From: Datisca glomerata
Lineage: Eukaryota > Streptophyta > Magnoliopsida > Cucurbitales > Datiscaceae
DNA: 64,000 nt
NCBI GenBank assembly: GCA_003255025.1
Contig: QANY01005406.1
Location: 517,277 to 581,276 of the forward strand
Direction of reading: 5' to 3'
Shown here: positions 1 to 10,200 of the stretch, piece after piece
How the letters are laid out: the number at the start of each line of letters is the position of its first letter
Position numbering within the stretch: the stretch's first letter is position 1
Made by a program: the position numbers and the translations under genes
The notes under the pieces: generated by a model
What the model was told of the DNA's origin: nothing
Databases searched by the model: none
Seen by the model: only the letters and a program-made list of their open reading frames with translations

Positions 1-38
<38 letters not shown>
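1..38. repeat. (TTA)n microsatellite at window edge
   Basis: A pure TTA trinucleotide run opens the window and grades into a pyrimidine-rich CTT/TTC stretch to about position 100. The left end is cut by the window edge, so the true length is unknown. Confidence 0.9.
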
Positions 39-39
<1 letters not shown>

Positions 40-204
40 TTCTTTTATTCTTCTTATGTTGCTTTTTTTATCTTCTTCTTTTATTCTTCTTCTACTTGTT
101 CAAGACCCTGTGACTCATCCATTTTCAACGAGACTCGACCATTCTTCTTCTTCTTCCATGAAAGAATACTGGTATCCAACTATTTGGTCGGAATAACTAC
201 TTGA

Positions 205-815
205 ATCATTCAAGTAGCCACTGATGTTTGGGTTGTTGATGCAAGAAAAAATAACTACTTGAAGGGTTCAAGTAGTTAGAGACTCGTTCTTAATTCTTCA
301 AATAGTCAAGTGGTCTCTGTTTTACTGCTGCTTTACTGATGTCATAATAAAATCAACTACTTGACCCTTTCAAGCAGCCACATGCTCTCTAGATGACTGA
401 CTGCAAGAATCAAAATAACTACTTGTAGGGTTCAAGTAGTTATAAAATACTACTTGAACCCTTCAAGTATTCACAAGCTCTCTGGATAAATGACTACTTG
501 AAGGATTCAAGTAATATTTTATAACTACTTAAACCATTCAGGTAGTCACATGCTCTTTAGATGACTGGCCGCAATAATCAAAACAACTATTTGAAGGGTT
601 CAAGTAATTATAAAATAACTACTTGAACCATTCAAGTAGCCACAAGTTCTCTGGATAAATGACTACTTGAAGGGTTTAAGTAATGTTTTATAACTTCTTG
701 AACCCTTCAAGTAATCACAGGCTCTCTGGATGAATGACTACAAGAATCAAAATAACAACTTGAAGGATTCAAGTAGTTATAAACCACCACTTGAACCCTT
801 CATGTAGTAAATGGT
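205..815. repeat. Palindrome array, CTACTTGAA-NNN-TTCAAGTAG type (array 1)
   Basis: At least a dozen imperfect copies of a short inverted repeat occur here. Its arms are ACTACTTGAA and TTCAAGTAGT around a 3-base loop (CCC or GGG, according to orientation). Neighbouring copies are joined by short spacers carrying motifs such as CAC(A)(T/A)GCTCTCTGGATGA. Each copy can fold into a 9-10 bp hairpin. The same motif fills arrays at 3425-3925 and in the MULE at 9752-12780. It probably forms the subterminal part of a MULE. Confidence 0.85.
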
Positions 816-1127
816 CTCTGGTTCCTTAATGAGAATAAATATAATTATTATTAATAAAAACAACTATTACAAAATTAAATAAACTTTGTACGTGAAAGTT
901 TTTGGAAGTTTTTTGTCTTAAATAGATATGTCTGAAATTCGGAGGCTAATGCACATCCTTTATCAATGCCAAGTAACATTGCATCTTCATCATGCCCATC
1001 TTATAATGCTTCGAGATTATCACAATTAGAGGATTACGAGCATGTCAGTGTCTCAAATATGTGAGATACAGAAGACCCTACGAAGACAAAAATGAGCTCA
1101 AAATAATTGTTGGACTCTTAGCAAGTT

Positions 1128-1283
1128 CATCCAGGTATTGGAAACTATATTGAGGCGACCATATTTGATAGATGGGCTCGTTCTCATTGTGGTGCTAGAC
1201 ACTATAACATAATGACTACCAACGTCGTTGAATGCATGAATAGCATACTAAAGGATGTTAGAGCCCTCCCAATAACAAGTTAA
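1128..1283 (+). pseudogene. MULE transposase remnant (MuDR family, C-terminal part)
   Basis: Plus-strand translation in the frame ending at the TAA near 1283 gives a recognisable block ending SHCGARHYNIMTTNVVECMN followed by SILKDVRALPITS and a stop. The pattern (arginine-tryptophan before the block, YNIMTTN, a mutated AES/VEC motif, then NSILK-RxLPIT) is typical of the region after the catalytic core of plant MuDR-type transposases. Upstream, stops interrupt the same frame and the DDE catalytic region is not recognisable, so this is a short relic. Its end lies only about 10 bp from the first copy of the oppositely oriented DUF1985 repeat, so the two genes were convergent. Confidence 0.75.
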
Positions 1284-1289
1284 TAGAAA

Positions 1290-3300
1290 CTTCCAATAAA
1301 AACTTCCTCCAACCACTTGTTGTTGATGTTATCATCACGGTTGAAGTACTAATTTGTAATCCTATTAGAGACAGTCTTGTCACAAGTCCCAAGATCAAGA
1401 AGAGTGCCACAGTGATGGCTAGTTATCAAAGCGAATTCTCTCTTGGAGAACCTTATTGCTTTTCTAGCTATGGGAAAATACATCTCATCGTGAGCAGTAA
1501 AATGCTTTGGCGGAGCTTTTCTGAGAAGCATGTGATGAAATAAGAAAATCAAGTGTCGTTACCAATTTATGAGTAAAAATATCCTTCTGCACTTGTTCAT
1601 GCGACACAATGGTGTTAGTCATCCAGTTAAGTGATCTTGGAAAACGATTAGCAACATTTTTCGCATACAAATTTTTAATTGTGGGGATGACCTCATATGC
1701 CCGAACCTGTATAAATCAATAAAAATTATTTTCCACTAATTCTGGAAGCATAAAAAAGAAGAAGAGGGGAATGAAGATACCTGAAAAGCATATGGAAAAC
1801 CCTTCAATGCGTATGTATACTCAGTAATTTTCCCCCACCTTTTTCTTTTTCTGACTTCTACCCTCTTCCCCATCATCAACTTCTTTGGGAAGGGCATTCT
1901 TCGAAACTCGTATGGTCCTCCTAAAGTAAACCTCCCCCCATGGGTAGCTATTGAAATCATCCAGATTATCAACTAGCATCACCCACCTATTATTAATCTT
2001 GTTCCTTCTCTCCTTCCCAAGCAAAACATGCTCCAGTAAATAAAGTAGCCCCAACTTCACAACATCACCATCCTCGACACCTTCGTTGCCAATAAAAACT
2101 TCCTCTAACCACTTGTTGTTGATGCTATCATCACGGTTGAAGTACTAATTCGTAATCCTATTAGGGACAGTCTTGTCACAAGTCCCAAGATCAGGAAGAG
2201 TGCCACAGTGATGGCTAGTTATCAAAGCGAATTCTCTCTTCGAGAACCTTATTGCTTTTCCAACTATGAGAATAGATCTCATCGTTAGCAGTAAAATGCT
2301 TTGGCGTAGCTTTTCTGAGAAGCATGTGATGAAATAAGAAAATCAAGTGTGTTACCAATTTATGAGTGAAAATATCCTTATGCACTTGTTCATGCGATAC
2401 AATGGTGTTAGTCGTCCAGTCAAGTGATCTTGGAAAACTATTAGCAACCTTTTTCACATACAAATTTCCAATTGTAGGGATGACCTCATATGCCCAAACC
2501 TGTATAAATCAATAATAATTATTCTCCACTAATTCTGGAAGTATAAAAAAGAAGAAGAGGGGAATGAAGATACCTGAAAAGCATATGGAAAAGCCTTCAA
2601 TGCGTATGTATACTCAACAATTTTCCCCAACCTTCTTCTTTTTCTTTTTCTGACTTCTACCCTCTTCCCCATCATCAACTTCTTTGGGAAGGGCATTCTT
2701 CGAAGTCTGTATGGTCCTCCTAAAGTAAATCTCCCCCCACAGGTAGCTATTGAAATCATTCAGATTATCAATTAGCATCACCCACCTATTATCAATCTTA
2801 TTCATTCTCTACTTCCCAAGAAAAAACACACTCTAGTAAAGAAAGCAGCTGCAGCTTCACAACATCACCATCCTCAACACCTTCGCTGCCAATAAAACTT
2901 CCTCCAACCATTTGTTGTTGATGCTATCATCACGGTTGAAGTACTAATCTGTAATCCTATTAGGGACAATCTTGTCACATGTCCCAAGATCAGGAAGAGT
3001 GCCACAATGATGGCCAGTTATGAAAGCGAATTCTCTCTTGGAGAACCTTATTTCTTTTCCAACTATGAGAGAATACATCTCGTCGTTAGTAGTGAAATGT
3101 TTTGGCATAGCTTTTCTTAGAAGTATGTGATGATATATGGTTCCAGAAAACTGAAAACTCCATATGTCCAGCAAATGACTAAAATATGTCTTCCTAAACA
3201 AAAATCTTCTGAGATTCACTGAGCTTCTCATTCAGATTCGCAATAATATTTAGACTGGAGAGACAGTTCACTTTTCTAGGGACAATATCATCATCATCGA
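1290..3300 (-). pseudogene. Broken DUF1985-type gene with exons triplicated in tandem
   Basis: Read on the minus strand, the gene begins near 3231. It starts with a stretch rich in RKTYFSHLLDI and LLLRKAMPKHF, followed by RFSKREFAFITGHHCG, a hallmark of plant DUF1985 proteins (TE-associated, usually fused to an Ulp1-like cysteine peptidase). Later exons carry YLWGEIYFRRTI and, across an intron with matching GT and AG sites, PYAFQ joined to VWAYEVIPTIGNLYVKKV. These exons recur in three direct copies starting at about 1293, 2089 and 2889 (spacing 796 and 800 bp). Copies 1 and 2 carry frameshifts and stops, and no peptidase domain follows. It is interpreted as the accessory gene of the MULE that surrounds it. 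Confidence 0.65.
1293..3130. repeat. Three direct tandem copies of an ~800-bp unit
   Basis: Unit starts can be aligned at 1293, 2089 and 2889 on a shared CCAATAAAAACTTCC-like sequence. The similarity continues through the DUF1985 exon block (GTACTAAT, then TCCTATTAG at about 1346, 2142 and 2940) with few substitutions. Units 1 and 2 are full length. Unit 3 follows the others to about 3130 and then diverges into the true 5' end of the minus-strand gene. Unequal exchange is the simplest origin. Confidence 0.85.
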
Positions 3301-3424
3301 AAACTGGAGTCAGCTGAATTTTTGGAGTCATATTTGTTGAAGGATGCAAATATAATGTTAGTATCATCATTTATTTATACACATAAAAGCACTCAATTAC
3401 TTACTAAATGGTTATAATAGTTAT

Positions 3425-3925
3425 ATAAAACTACTTGAACATTTCAAGTAGTGAACCAGTGACTACCTGGAGTCAGTTGATTTCTAGAGACAAATCACTA
3501 CTTGAAGGGTTCAAGTAATCAAATACATCTACTTGAATCCTTCAACTAGTTACTGTTTTGAATTTCAATATCAAAATCACTACTTGAGGGGTTCAAGTAG
3601 TCATATATACTACTTGAACCCTTCAAGTAGTGATTTATTTTGACTTTTAGATTCAAAATCACTACTTGAAGGGTTCAAGTAGTAAGATATAATACTTGAA
3701 CCCTTCAAGTAGTGACTTGTTTTGACTTCTAGAGTCAAAATCACAACTTGATTGGTTCAAGTAGTCAGATACACTACGTGAACCCTTCAAGTAGTCACTT
3801 ATTTTCACTTCTATAATCAAAATGACTACTTGAAGTTTTCAAGTAATGAGATACTGTTTTCAAATTGACTACATTAAAGGTTCAAGTAGTCCTAAACACC
3901 TACTTGACCCTTCAAATAGCCAATA
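3425..3925. repeat. Palindrome array 2 (same motif as array 1)
   Basis: Tandem copies of the CTACTTGAACCCTTCAAGTA palindrome occur here. One near-ideal copy at 3609-3631 has 10-bp perfect arms around CCC. Spacers carry TTTTGACTTCTAGA(G/T)TCAAAATC, itself partly self-complementary. The array lies about 550 bp inside the right terminus of the MULE at 1-4472. Confidence 0.88.
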
Positions 3926-4978
3926 TATTCAATTGGTTATCACATTCATCTATAAAAAATATCAACTAGTTCATACATGCAGAATGTTATAATAATCAAG
4001 ATGGACAACCTAAACCCTAGAAAAAGTCCAGTAAGAAGAGTAATGGATACACGAGTTTTAAATTGACTTTCTAAGTCATTTTCTGCGTAAAAAAAAAGTA
4101 ATGGGTACCTGAGTTTGTTCGTAGTGGGTATTGTACCTGGCTATCGTGCCGGAGTGCTTTTGTAACAGAAGAAGATGACTTGTAGAGACTGTCTTGTCGA
4201 AGAAGAAGGAGAAGAGATGCGAGAAGAGAGACCACATATGAGAATGGAGACGAAGAGGAAGAAGGGAGCAAATGAACACAAAGAGAAGAAAGTGAAACAA
4301 AAGAGACGCAGAGAAGCAAGCAACCATCTTTTCCTACTTATTTCTTGGACAATGTGTGAATAGTGAAATTCGTTTGATTTAGTGGGCCAAGACTATAAAC
4401 TTTTTTAGTTTTGAAAAAATGATATAAAAATCATAACAAAAAATAGAAATGGTATATTTATCTAAATAACCCAATTCCAAAACTATTTATGGCCTTTGAT
4501 AATAATAGAGTTTTTGATAATAAGTCACGATTATTTTATCACAAATGATATTGAAGTTTTTTTGGACGGCAAGCTTGAACTTTGAGCCTGACATAGGTAT
4601 AATGAGGTACATATTGATGCGGTTTAAGTCAGATAAAAATGAATGAATCTTTGTTATTGTAGAACTAAAAATATTTGTGATTGAAGGTTATAGGAGGTAT
4701 TTGTTATTTTATGGAGGGAAAAAGCTTTGAACACTTTCGATATTACATATTTTTTTCTATCATATAAAAAAATTATATAAAGTTTTTAAAAAACGATTGA
4801 GTAGAATGTTTCTACATTTGTGTAATTTTCTTTCAGAAAAATACTATGTAGCAGTATAGTGTTATGCATCATTATAGAATGACACTATATGAAATTTCAT
4901 CTCAAATATAATAAATAAACATGTAAATAAAATATGTTTTTTAATTGTGTGACATGAATGGTTTTATAAATCATGTCA

Positions 4979-5030
4979 CGTGCATTGCGGTTATTACATC
5001 ATAACGTGCATTGCGGTTATCACATCATAG
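4979..5030. repeat. 26-bp tandem direct repeat in the PR-1-like promoter
   Basis: Two head-to-tail copies begin CGTGCATTGCGGTTAT and differ mainly by one T/C change and the final base. They lie about 110 bp upstream of the presumed TATA box at 5141. A regulatory role is inferred from position only. Confidence 0.8.
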
Positions 5031-5140
5031 CGATACTGAGCACATCACATAACACTTACCTTTATTTTATTTTAAAAGTTATTGGAATTAGTATGACTCA
5101 AATGAATGTGTAAAAAAAGTTACTCAAATGGGAAACACAC

Positions 5141-5150
5141 TATAAGAATA
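5141..5150 (+). promoter_or_regulatory. Probable TATA box of PR-1-like gene
   Basis: TATAAGAATA sits about 230 bp before the chosen ATG. A transcript starting near 5170 would have a pyrimidine-rich, CCACC-rich leader, as seen at 5230-5365. This is a motif call only. Confidence 0.35.
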
Positions 5151-5369
5151 GCAAAAGGCAAAATATAGATTTGTATTGTGCATAATAGCATGGGGTAGTT
5201 CCCACAAACAAAAAATGCCCAAAATAAAACCTTCTCCTTCCATCCATCCATTCGTTCTCCCTTGTACCCGCTGCTCTCGGATCACAAGAGAGCAGCCACT
5301 CAATCAAACAAACCCTCCACTCCCACCTCCCCACCTCTCCATCACCCACCACCATCACCACCATTAACA

Positions 5370-6059
5370 ATGCCCCGATTACCCTCATTTCTCTCCATCA
5401 TAACAATCCTCTCTCTCTCCCTCCTAACCCTCTCCTCCTCCACCCGCCAACCCCACCACCACCAACCACACCGCCGCCAAGCCCTCCCACGATACCATAA
5501 ACCCACCATCCCTCATTTCTTCAACGCCACTCTTCCAAATGCAGTGCAAACCAGACTCACTACCAAACGTCTGACGCGAGGATTGTTGGCGCGTGAGTTC
5601 CTAGAAGCACACAACCGGATCCGAGCCCTTTACAACGAGCAGCTCTTCACATGGGACAAGAACCTAGCCCGCTTTGCGCGTCGCTGGGGTTCCCAGCGCG
5701 CCGCCGACTGCAAAATGATCCATTCCTACGGACCCTACGGCGAGAATCTGTTTTGGGGCGGGCGTGACCATTGGATGCCCAAAGAAGCCGTCGAGGAATG
5801 GGCAATTGAAAAAGAGTATTACGATCCAAAAAGCAACCAGTGCGCAGCCAACCAAATGTGCGGCCATTACACGCAGATCGTGTGGAGGGACTCTGTCCGA
5901 CTAGGCTGCGCGCGAATCAAGTGTCAGACCGGTGGGTTATTGATAATTTGCGAATATGATCCGCCCGGAAATTATGTGAATGAGAACCCATTTGCAGCCC
6001 ATGTAGCTTCGACTATAAATGCTGCTGAATCGTTTGTTAATTCTCCACCTTATTATTAA
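5370..6059 (+). CDS. Secreted PR-1-like protein, CAP superfamily
   Basis: Single-exon gene for a 229-residue protein. Residues 1-24 form a hydrophobic signal peptide (SIITILSLSLLTL). A His/Pro/Arg-rich spacer follows to about 70, then a CAP domain from about 75 to 205. CAP signatures are CGHYTQIVW (164-172) and CEYDPPGNYVNE (194-205). The cavity residues H81, E125 (in GENLFW) and H166 are present, as are six cysteines (114, 158, 164, 180, 185, 194) expected to form three disulfides. The family acts in the apoplast in defence, and tobacco and tomato members bind sterols. The C-terminal PPGNY region corresponds to the CAPE peptide region, although the tail here runs on for about 20 residues. 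An in-frame ATG at 5262 would add 36 Pro-rich residues and bury the signal peptide, so 5370 is preferred. It converges with ALS3. The closest relatives are probably the longer, constitutively expressed PR-1-like proteins such as At5g57625. Confidence 0.93.
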   Translation: MPRLPSFLSIITILSLSLLTLSSSTRQPHHHQPHRRQALPRYHKPTIPHFFNATLPNAVQTRLTTKRLTRGLLAREFLEAHNRIRALYNEQLFTWDKNLARFARRWGSQRAADCKMIHSYGPYGENLFWGGRDHWMPKEAVEEWAIEKEYYDPKSNQCAANQMCGHYTQIVWRDSVRLGCARIKCQTGGLLIICEYDPPGNYVNENPFAAHVASTINAAESFVNSPPYY

Positions 6060-6599
6060 ACTACCACGACAGGAGGACTCTGCACGAACATGTGTTGGCT
6101 TCTCAATAATATAATTAAGTACATAATGTGAGGGATTGTGGGTGTTGCTAATTTAATTGTTTTGTGTTCTTTTACCTCCTCTAATTGGTTATAGATTTTT
6201 TTTCTTTCGCTATCAATTGTAATGTGGAACATGAATTTTTTTAATGTACCGTTTATATACTTGTATCAGAGATAAATGTCTATCTGCTGTTAGATCATCC
6301 TACGTAAAATTATATATTAGAGGAACTATGAAGCAAATCCTACAATTAGCAATGGAACCATCAATAGTTGATGAATCCACAAATCCGTACAGTATCATAT
6401 AAGTTACTCGGTGTTCCTTCAATGGTTTCAATACTTGCAAGAATATGAATACTTAAAACTACATTTTTTTGGAGAATGTCAATAAATTTCAAAATCCATA
6501 TATTAGCATGCAATCTTGTACATTTGAGATTCGGATCGTCAACTGTTAATGTCAATCCTTGAGATTGTGCATCGTATCCCTAAACGAATTAACCTAACC
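6060..6599. other. Convergent 3' intergenic spacer
   Basis: This 540-bp AT-rich gap lies between the stop codons of the PR-1-like gene (+) and ALS3 (-). AATAATATAATTAA at about 6105 could serve as polyadenylation signal for the former. No further gene is seen. Confidence 0.5.
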
Positions 6600-8275
6600 T
6601 CAAGCTGAAACAAAGACCTTGGTCTCTAATTGATAGGCTTTGGTGAAGAATGAAGGCCAACAAAGATACGTTGACATGATGCTGCTGACAGTGGATGCAC
6701 CGATGAGAAAGTTCATTACAACAATCTGCAATTGAATAGCCTCTAGAGGCGAAGCTCCTCCCATTATTAGACCAGTCATTGCGCCGGGAAGTGAGATTAG
6801 ACCTACTGTTTTCGCGTTGTCTAGTACTGGCGAAAGCGCGATTACTAGAGTCCTTTTCACTTGCTGAAGTGTTGCTTGACGCGGAGTCGCGCCAAGTGCT
6901 AATGCTGTCTCCACCTACAAAATATAAACACACAATTAAATATTTAAATTTGACTCAGTGTAACAGCTTTAGTTTTTGGATAATTGACAATTAACATAGT
7001 GTCAGAGGAGGTTCTGCATTCAATCTTCTACATCAACAATATTCCTCCCCGTTTAAAATTAAGAGTTTATATATTAGGCTCATTTATAAATTTTAGGCCT
7101 ACACGTGAGAGTGAGTATTATGAATTATTTTACTTACCAGATTCATTTGTGTTCTGATATCGTCACGTAGTCTTTTCATTGTTACCCCGGTTACAGTCAT
7201 TGCATTTCCGACCATCATTCCGGCGACAGGGATGATGTACCTTGGCGTGAAAGGGAATACATCTAGCACAACCAGCAGGAACATGGTGACAGCAGTTCCG
7301 GTCAGAATCGAAGCTCCGGCGACATACTTTCCTCGGGGAACATGTTTAGCCCTTTGACCAGCTGTGTAACCAGCAACGGACACCTTCAAATGCAGTAGTG
7401 CCATATTCAGAACAAGAGGTCACTTAAGCAGCATTAAGGCTACAAAATCAGTATATAGAGTACAATAACCAAGGCTCAACATTAAACACTCTTGTCTCCG
7501 GTGAAATAATGTTTGTTTAAAGAAAAACCAATATCCGAAAACGTGATTGGCAGTAAGTAGTATTCGAGAAACGTTTTAGAATAGATTTATGGAAATTTTC
7601 TTTCCATACAATTTTTAAAATCAGTAAATATCAAAATATGAGTTTGATAAATTTAGTAAATTTTTTAATTTCAAGACTGAAAAACAAAATGAATTATCTA
7701 TCTGAGCAAAAGCAAATCAAAAGCAGAGTGAGAAAAAAAAAGGACATAATTATTGCATAGTTCTCTATTTCTAGATCATTTGAATTAATAATTTGATCTA
7801 ATCACCAATAATGATATCTATTTATGATTCTCTCAACCAATGAATCTCCCCCACAGAAATTAGTTTAAAGCATTTTGTCATGTTCTATTTAATTCATCTT
7901 TTTAAAACCCAGAAACACTCTACAATTCCACCAAAATCCAATTCATTCCTCAATTTTCTCGGAAACCAAACACACCCAAATGCTAAAACCAATCAAGCTT
8001 GAGACTATAAAAAAATGGCAAAGAGAAGGAAGAAGACAAACCATGAAAAGATAAGCCAGAAGGATCCACCCAATGTTCTGTTGGTTGAAAATGAACTGCA
8101 AAACAAACCCGATTACAGAAAGCTGAAGAAATGCCCTGAAAATAGAGTAAATCATTTCTCCTTCCAACCCAAGTTTCTGCAAGTAAGACAGAGCCATTGC
8201 CAGGAGAACCACAGATGTGGCTAACAATGGCTTCAGCATGCCCTTGAGAAACTCTGATAGCCATGAGAATTCCAT
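6600..8275 (-). CDS. ALS3: ALS3-type UPF0014 membrane protein (three exons)
   Basis: The minus-strand gene joins exons 8042-8275, 7138-7383 and 6600-6914, all in phase 0 with GT...AG introns, giving 264 residues (Arabidopsis ALS3 has about 273). Recognisable blocks are KGMLKPLLAT and KLGLEGEMIYSI in exon 1, VSVAGYTAGQRAKHVPRGKY and FTPRYIIPVAGMMVGNAMTV in exon 2, and ALALGATPRQATLQQVKRT and ISLPGAMTGLIMGGASPLEA in exon 3. Several hydrophobic helices suggest about seven membrane spans and no ATPase domain. The family is the membrane half of a bacterial-type ABC transporter. In plants ALS3 pairs with the ATP-binding protein STAR1 at the tonoplast and is needed for aluminium tolerance and low-phosphate root responses. 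The start at 8275 matches the family; an in-frame ATG at 8374 would add 33 polar residues. Confidence 0.95.
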
Positions 8276-9751
8276 TTGAAGAGAATTCAAAGATGGGATT
8301 TGATGAATGTTGAAGATGGGTGAAGCTGATGTTTGGTTTTGTGATTGCGTGAAAGTGAAGAACAATGATGCCATGAATATGGTTAATTATAAGAATATAT
8401 AGTATAGTAGACCTTCCCCTGTTCTTTCAGCCTTGGTATTCTCTTTCTTTTATAATGTAGATATTATTTTGGCTCTTGTTTTTTCTTTATTACAGCATTC
8501 CCTCTTGTAATAAATTATGAATTTACCCACAAAAAAAACAATATTCCAAATGTTTAAAATAATAATGATCAAAAATAAAAAAAACACATCTACCTATATA
8601 TATAATGAAATTTTATATTTGCATAGTTCAAATTTATTTATACATAAAGGAGTTAATATTGATTTATTATATTTAGATAATCACTTTGTTCTTAATCATT
8701 TATATTAATTTCATATCATCGGTTCACGTATGTAAACAATGTTCATCACTATATAAATAGTAAGGAAAAATTGATGGAAGAATATAAAGAAATAAAATTG
8801 ATAGTTACGGAGTATCAATCTTAAAGAAATCCATTATTCATTTAAAACTATCAGTTCAATTGCATGTGCGATGAACACGATTTAAATAATTTTAAAAATA
8901 AACATTTTTAATATAAGAACATTTTGTGGTGTGAATATCATGAGTCGTGTTTTCATTTCGTGAATGCTAAAGCATGTAATTGAATTTATGAAGGAAAATT
9001 AAACAATTTCATGAATTAGGAGATATAATTCTTATCCAAAAATGTTTGTATATGTTATAGATTTATGAAAATTAAAAATAATTAATCGACCAGCCTAAAT
9101 GAAAGTACGTACGACTTATACGAAAAGGGCCGAGGGTCCCACAAACGCACAAGGGAAGGAAAGGCTGAGTCGAATGATAGCAACAGTACAATATAGAAAG
9201 AACCTCCCCCGAATGATACGTACGACCACTTCACGGACCCAAGGGAGTTTCTATCTGAAAAACCAACGCCACTCCATCTGATAACTGTATCACCCAACTT
9301 CCCTTTCTCTCTCTCTATAAAAGTTATTCGTTAAGAATCAAGATAGCATGGTCCATATTTGGCCTCTTGTTCTTTTTTTAATACAGATCTCCACACATGT
9401 CATCTCATTAATACAAATCTCCGGTCATATTCACATTTCTCTTATAATCTATAATATAATTTTAACAAAAAGATAAAATAATAAGCCGTTATTTCTTGCT
9501 CGTACATTAGTTAATCTTCCACATGAATCACAATTAAATTCAAAATAAATAAATAATAATAGCACTATTATTAGTATTATTATTTTAAAGTAAAAATGGG
9601 GCCCATTGGTTGCTTTGTTGTTATTTTTTAGAATATTGACATGTATTTTAGTTAATTAATGTTACGTTTTGCACCAGAAAAGTTTGTCTAGTTAATTAGT
9701 AATGGTAGTTTGTCCCTACCTCATATGGTTGATCTCATGTTGATATAATAT
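8276..9751. other. Intergenic region upstream of ALS3
   Basis: AT-rich sequence with no coding similarity. A TATATATT-like stretch on the minus strand near 8395 may serve ALS3. At about 9303-9323 a CT run leads straight into TATAAAAG on the plus strand, a good-looking core promoter, but no gene follows before the MULE at 9752. It may be a stranded promoter or chance. Confidence 0.4.
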
Positions 9752-9842
9752 GAGTTATTTGAAAAATTATACTACTTTCAATTTGCCTAACGACTTTTAT
9801 ATCACTTTTTAAAAATAATGAATTTTATATCTCTGGCTGATT

Positions 9843-9970
9843 ATTTATATGTCAAATTAATTTAATAATATTTTTTTTTCAAATATCTCCTCCTTCTTTA
9901 TTTTCAATTTATATGTCAAATTAATTTAATAATATTTTTTTTTCAAATATCTCCTCCTTCTTTATTTTCA
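9843..9970. repeat. Perfect 64-bp tandem duplication in the left MULE arm
   Basis: Two adjacent identical 64-bp copies (9843-9906 and 9907-9970) begin ATTTATATGTCAAATTAATT and end TTTATTTTCA. The right arm has only one corresponding copy, so the duplication is younger than the element. Confidence 0.93.
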
Positions 9971-9974
9971 ACAA

Positions 9975-10200
9975 AACATTTTCTTATACTTGAAGGGTTA
10001 AAGTAGTTTTTTATAATTTCTTGAACCCTTCAAGTATTGTTTTTTTTGTCAGTCAACACACCAAGTGACTACTTGAAGGGTTCAAGTACTTGAACCCTTC
10101 AAGTAACTGTTTATAACTACTTGAAAAGTTCAAGTAGTTATTTTTTAGTCAATTATTCATAAACCATGTGACTACTCTACTTGAATGGTTCAAATAATAG
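9975..10200. repeat. Palindrome array 3a (left arm of fold-back MULE)
   Basis: Copies of the ACTACTTGAA/TTCAAGTAGT palindrome are separated by a spacer resembling TTTTTTGTCAGTCAACACACCAAGTG. The array is interrupted at 10204 by the hAT-like insertion and resumes at 11119 in the same phase (GTTTATGACTAC). Confidence 0.88.

Larger units (their letters stand above)
1..4472. mobile_element. Partial, decayed Mutator-like element (MULE) with DUF1985 gene
   Basis: The segment holds, in order, a palindrome array (about 205-815), a plus-strand MULE transposase remnant (about 1128-1283), a minus-strand DUF1985 gene in tandem copies (about 1290-3300), a second palindrome array (3425-3925), and a non-coding 3' flank. 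It ends at 4472 in a sequence that reads on the minus strand GGGTTATTTAGATAAATATA. This resembles the termini of the complete MULE at 9752-12780. DUF1985 genes next to MuDR-type transposases are known from the KAONASHI group of plant MULEs, which usually carry an Ulp1-like peptidase; no peptidase domain is visible here. The left terminus and its target duplication lie outside the window, so the extent on that side is an inference. The element is non-functional because the transposase is truncated and stopped. Confidence 0.7.
4473..5369. other. Intergenic region upstream of the PR-1-like gene
   Basis: The sequence is AT-rich with no coding signal. Two perfectly spaced 26-bp direct repeats (4979-5004 and 5005-5030, one mismatch in the shared core GTGCATTGCGGTTAT) lie about 340 bp before the start codon. 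A TATA-like TATAAGAATA at 5141-5150 is the most plausible core promoter of the downstream gene. Confidence 0.5.

Noticed and set aside
4175..4363. 62-residue Lys/Glu-rich plus-strand ORF
   Set aside because: It lies in a purine-rich non-coding flank of the MULE, with competing open frames on the other strand and no homology.
5262..5369. In-frame N-terminal extension of the PR-1-like protein
   Set aside because: It would add 36 Pro/Ser/His-rich residues and bury the clear signal peptide that starts at the ATG at 5370.
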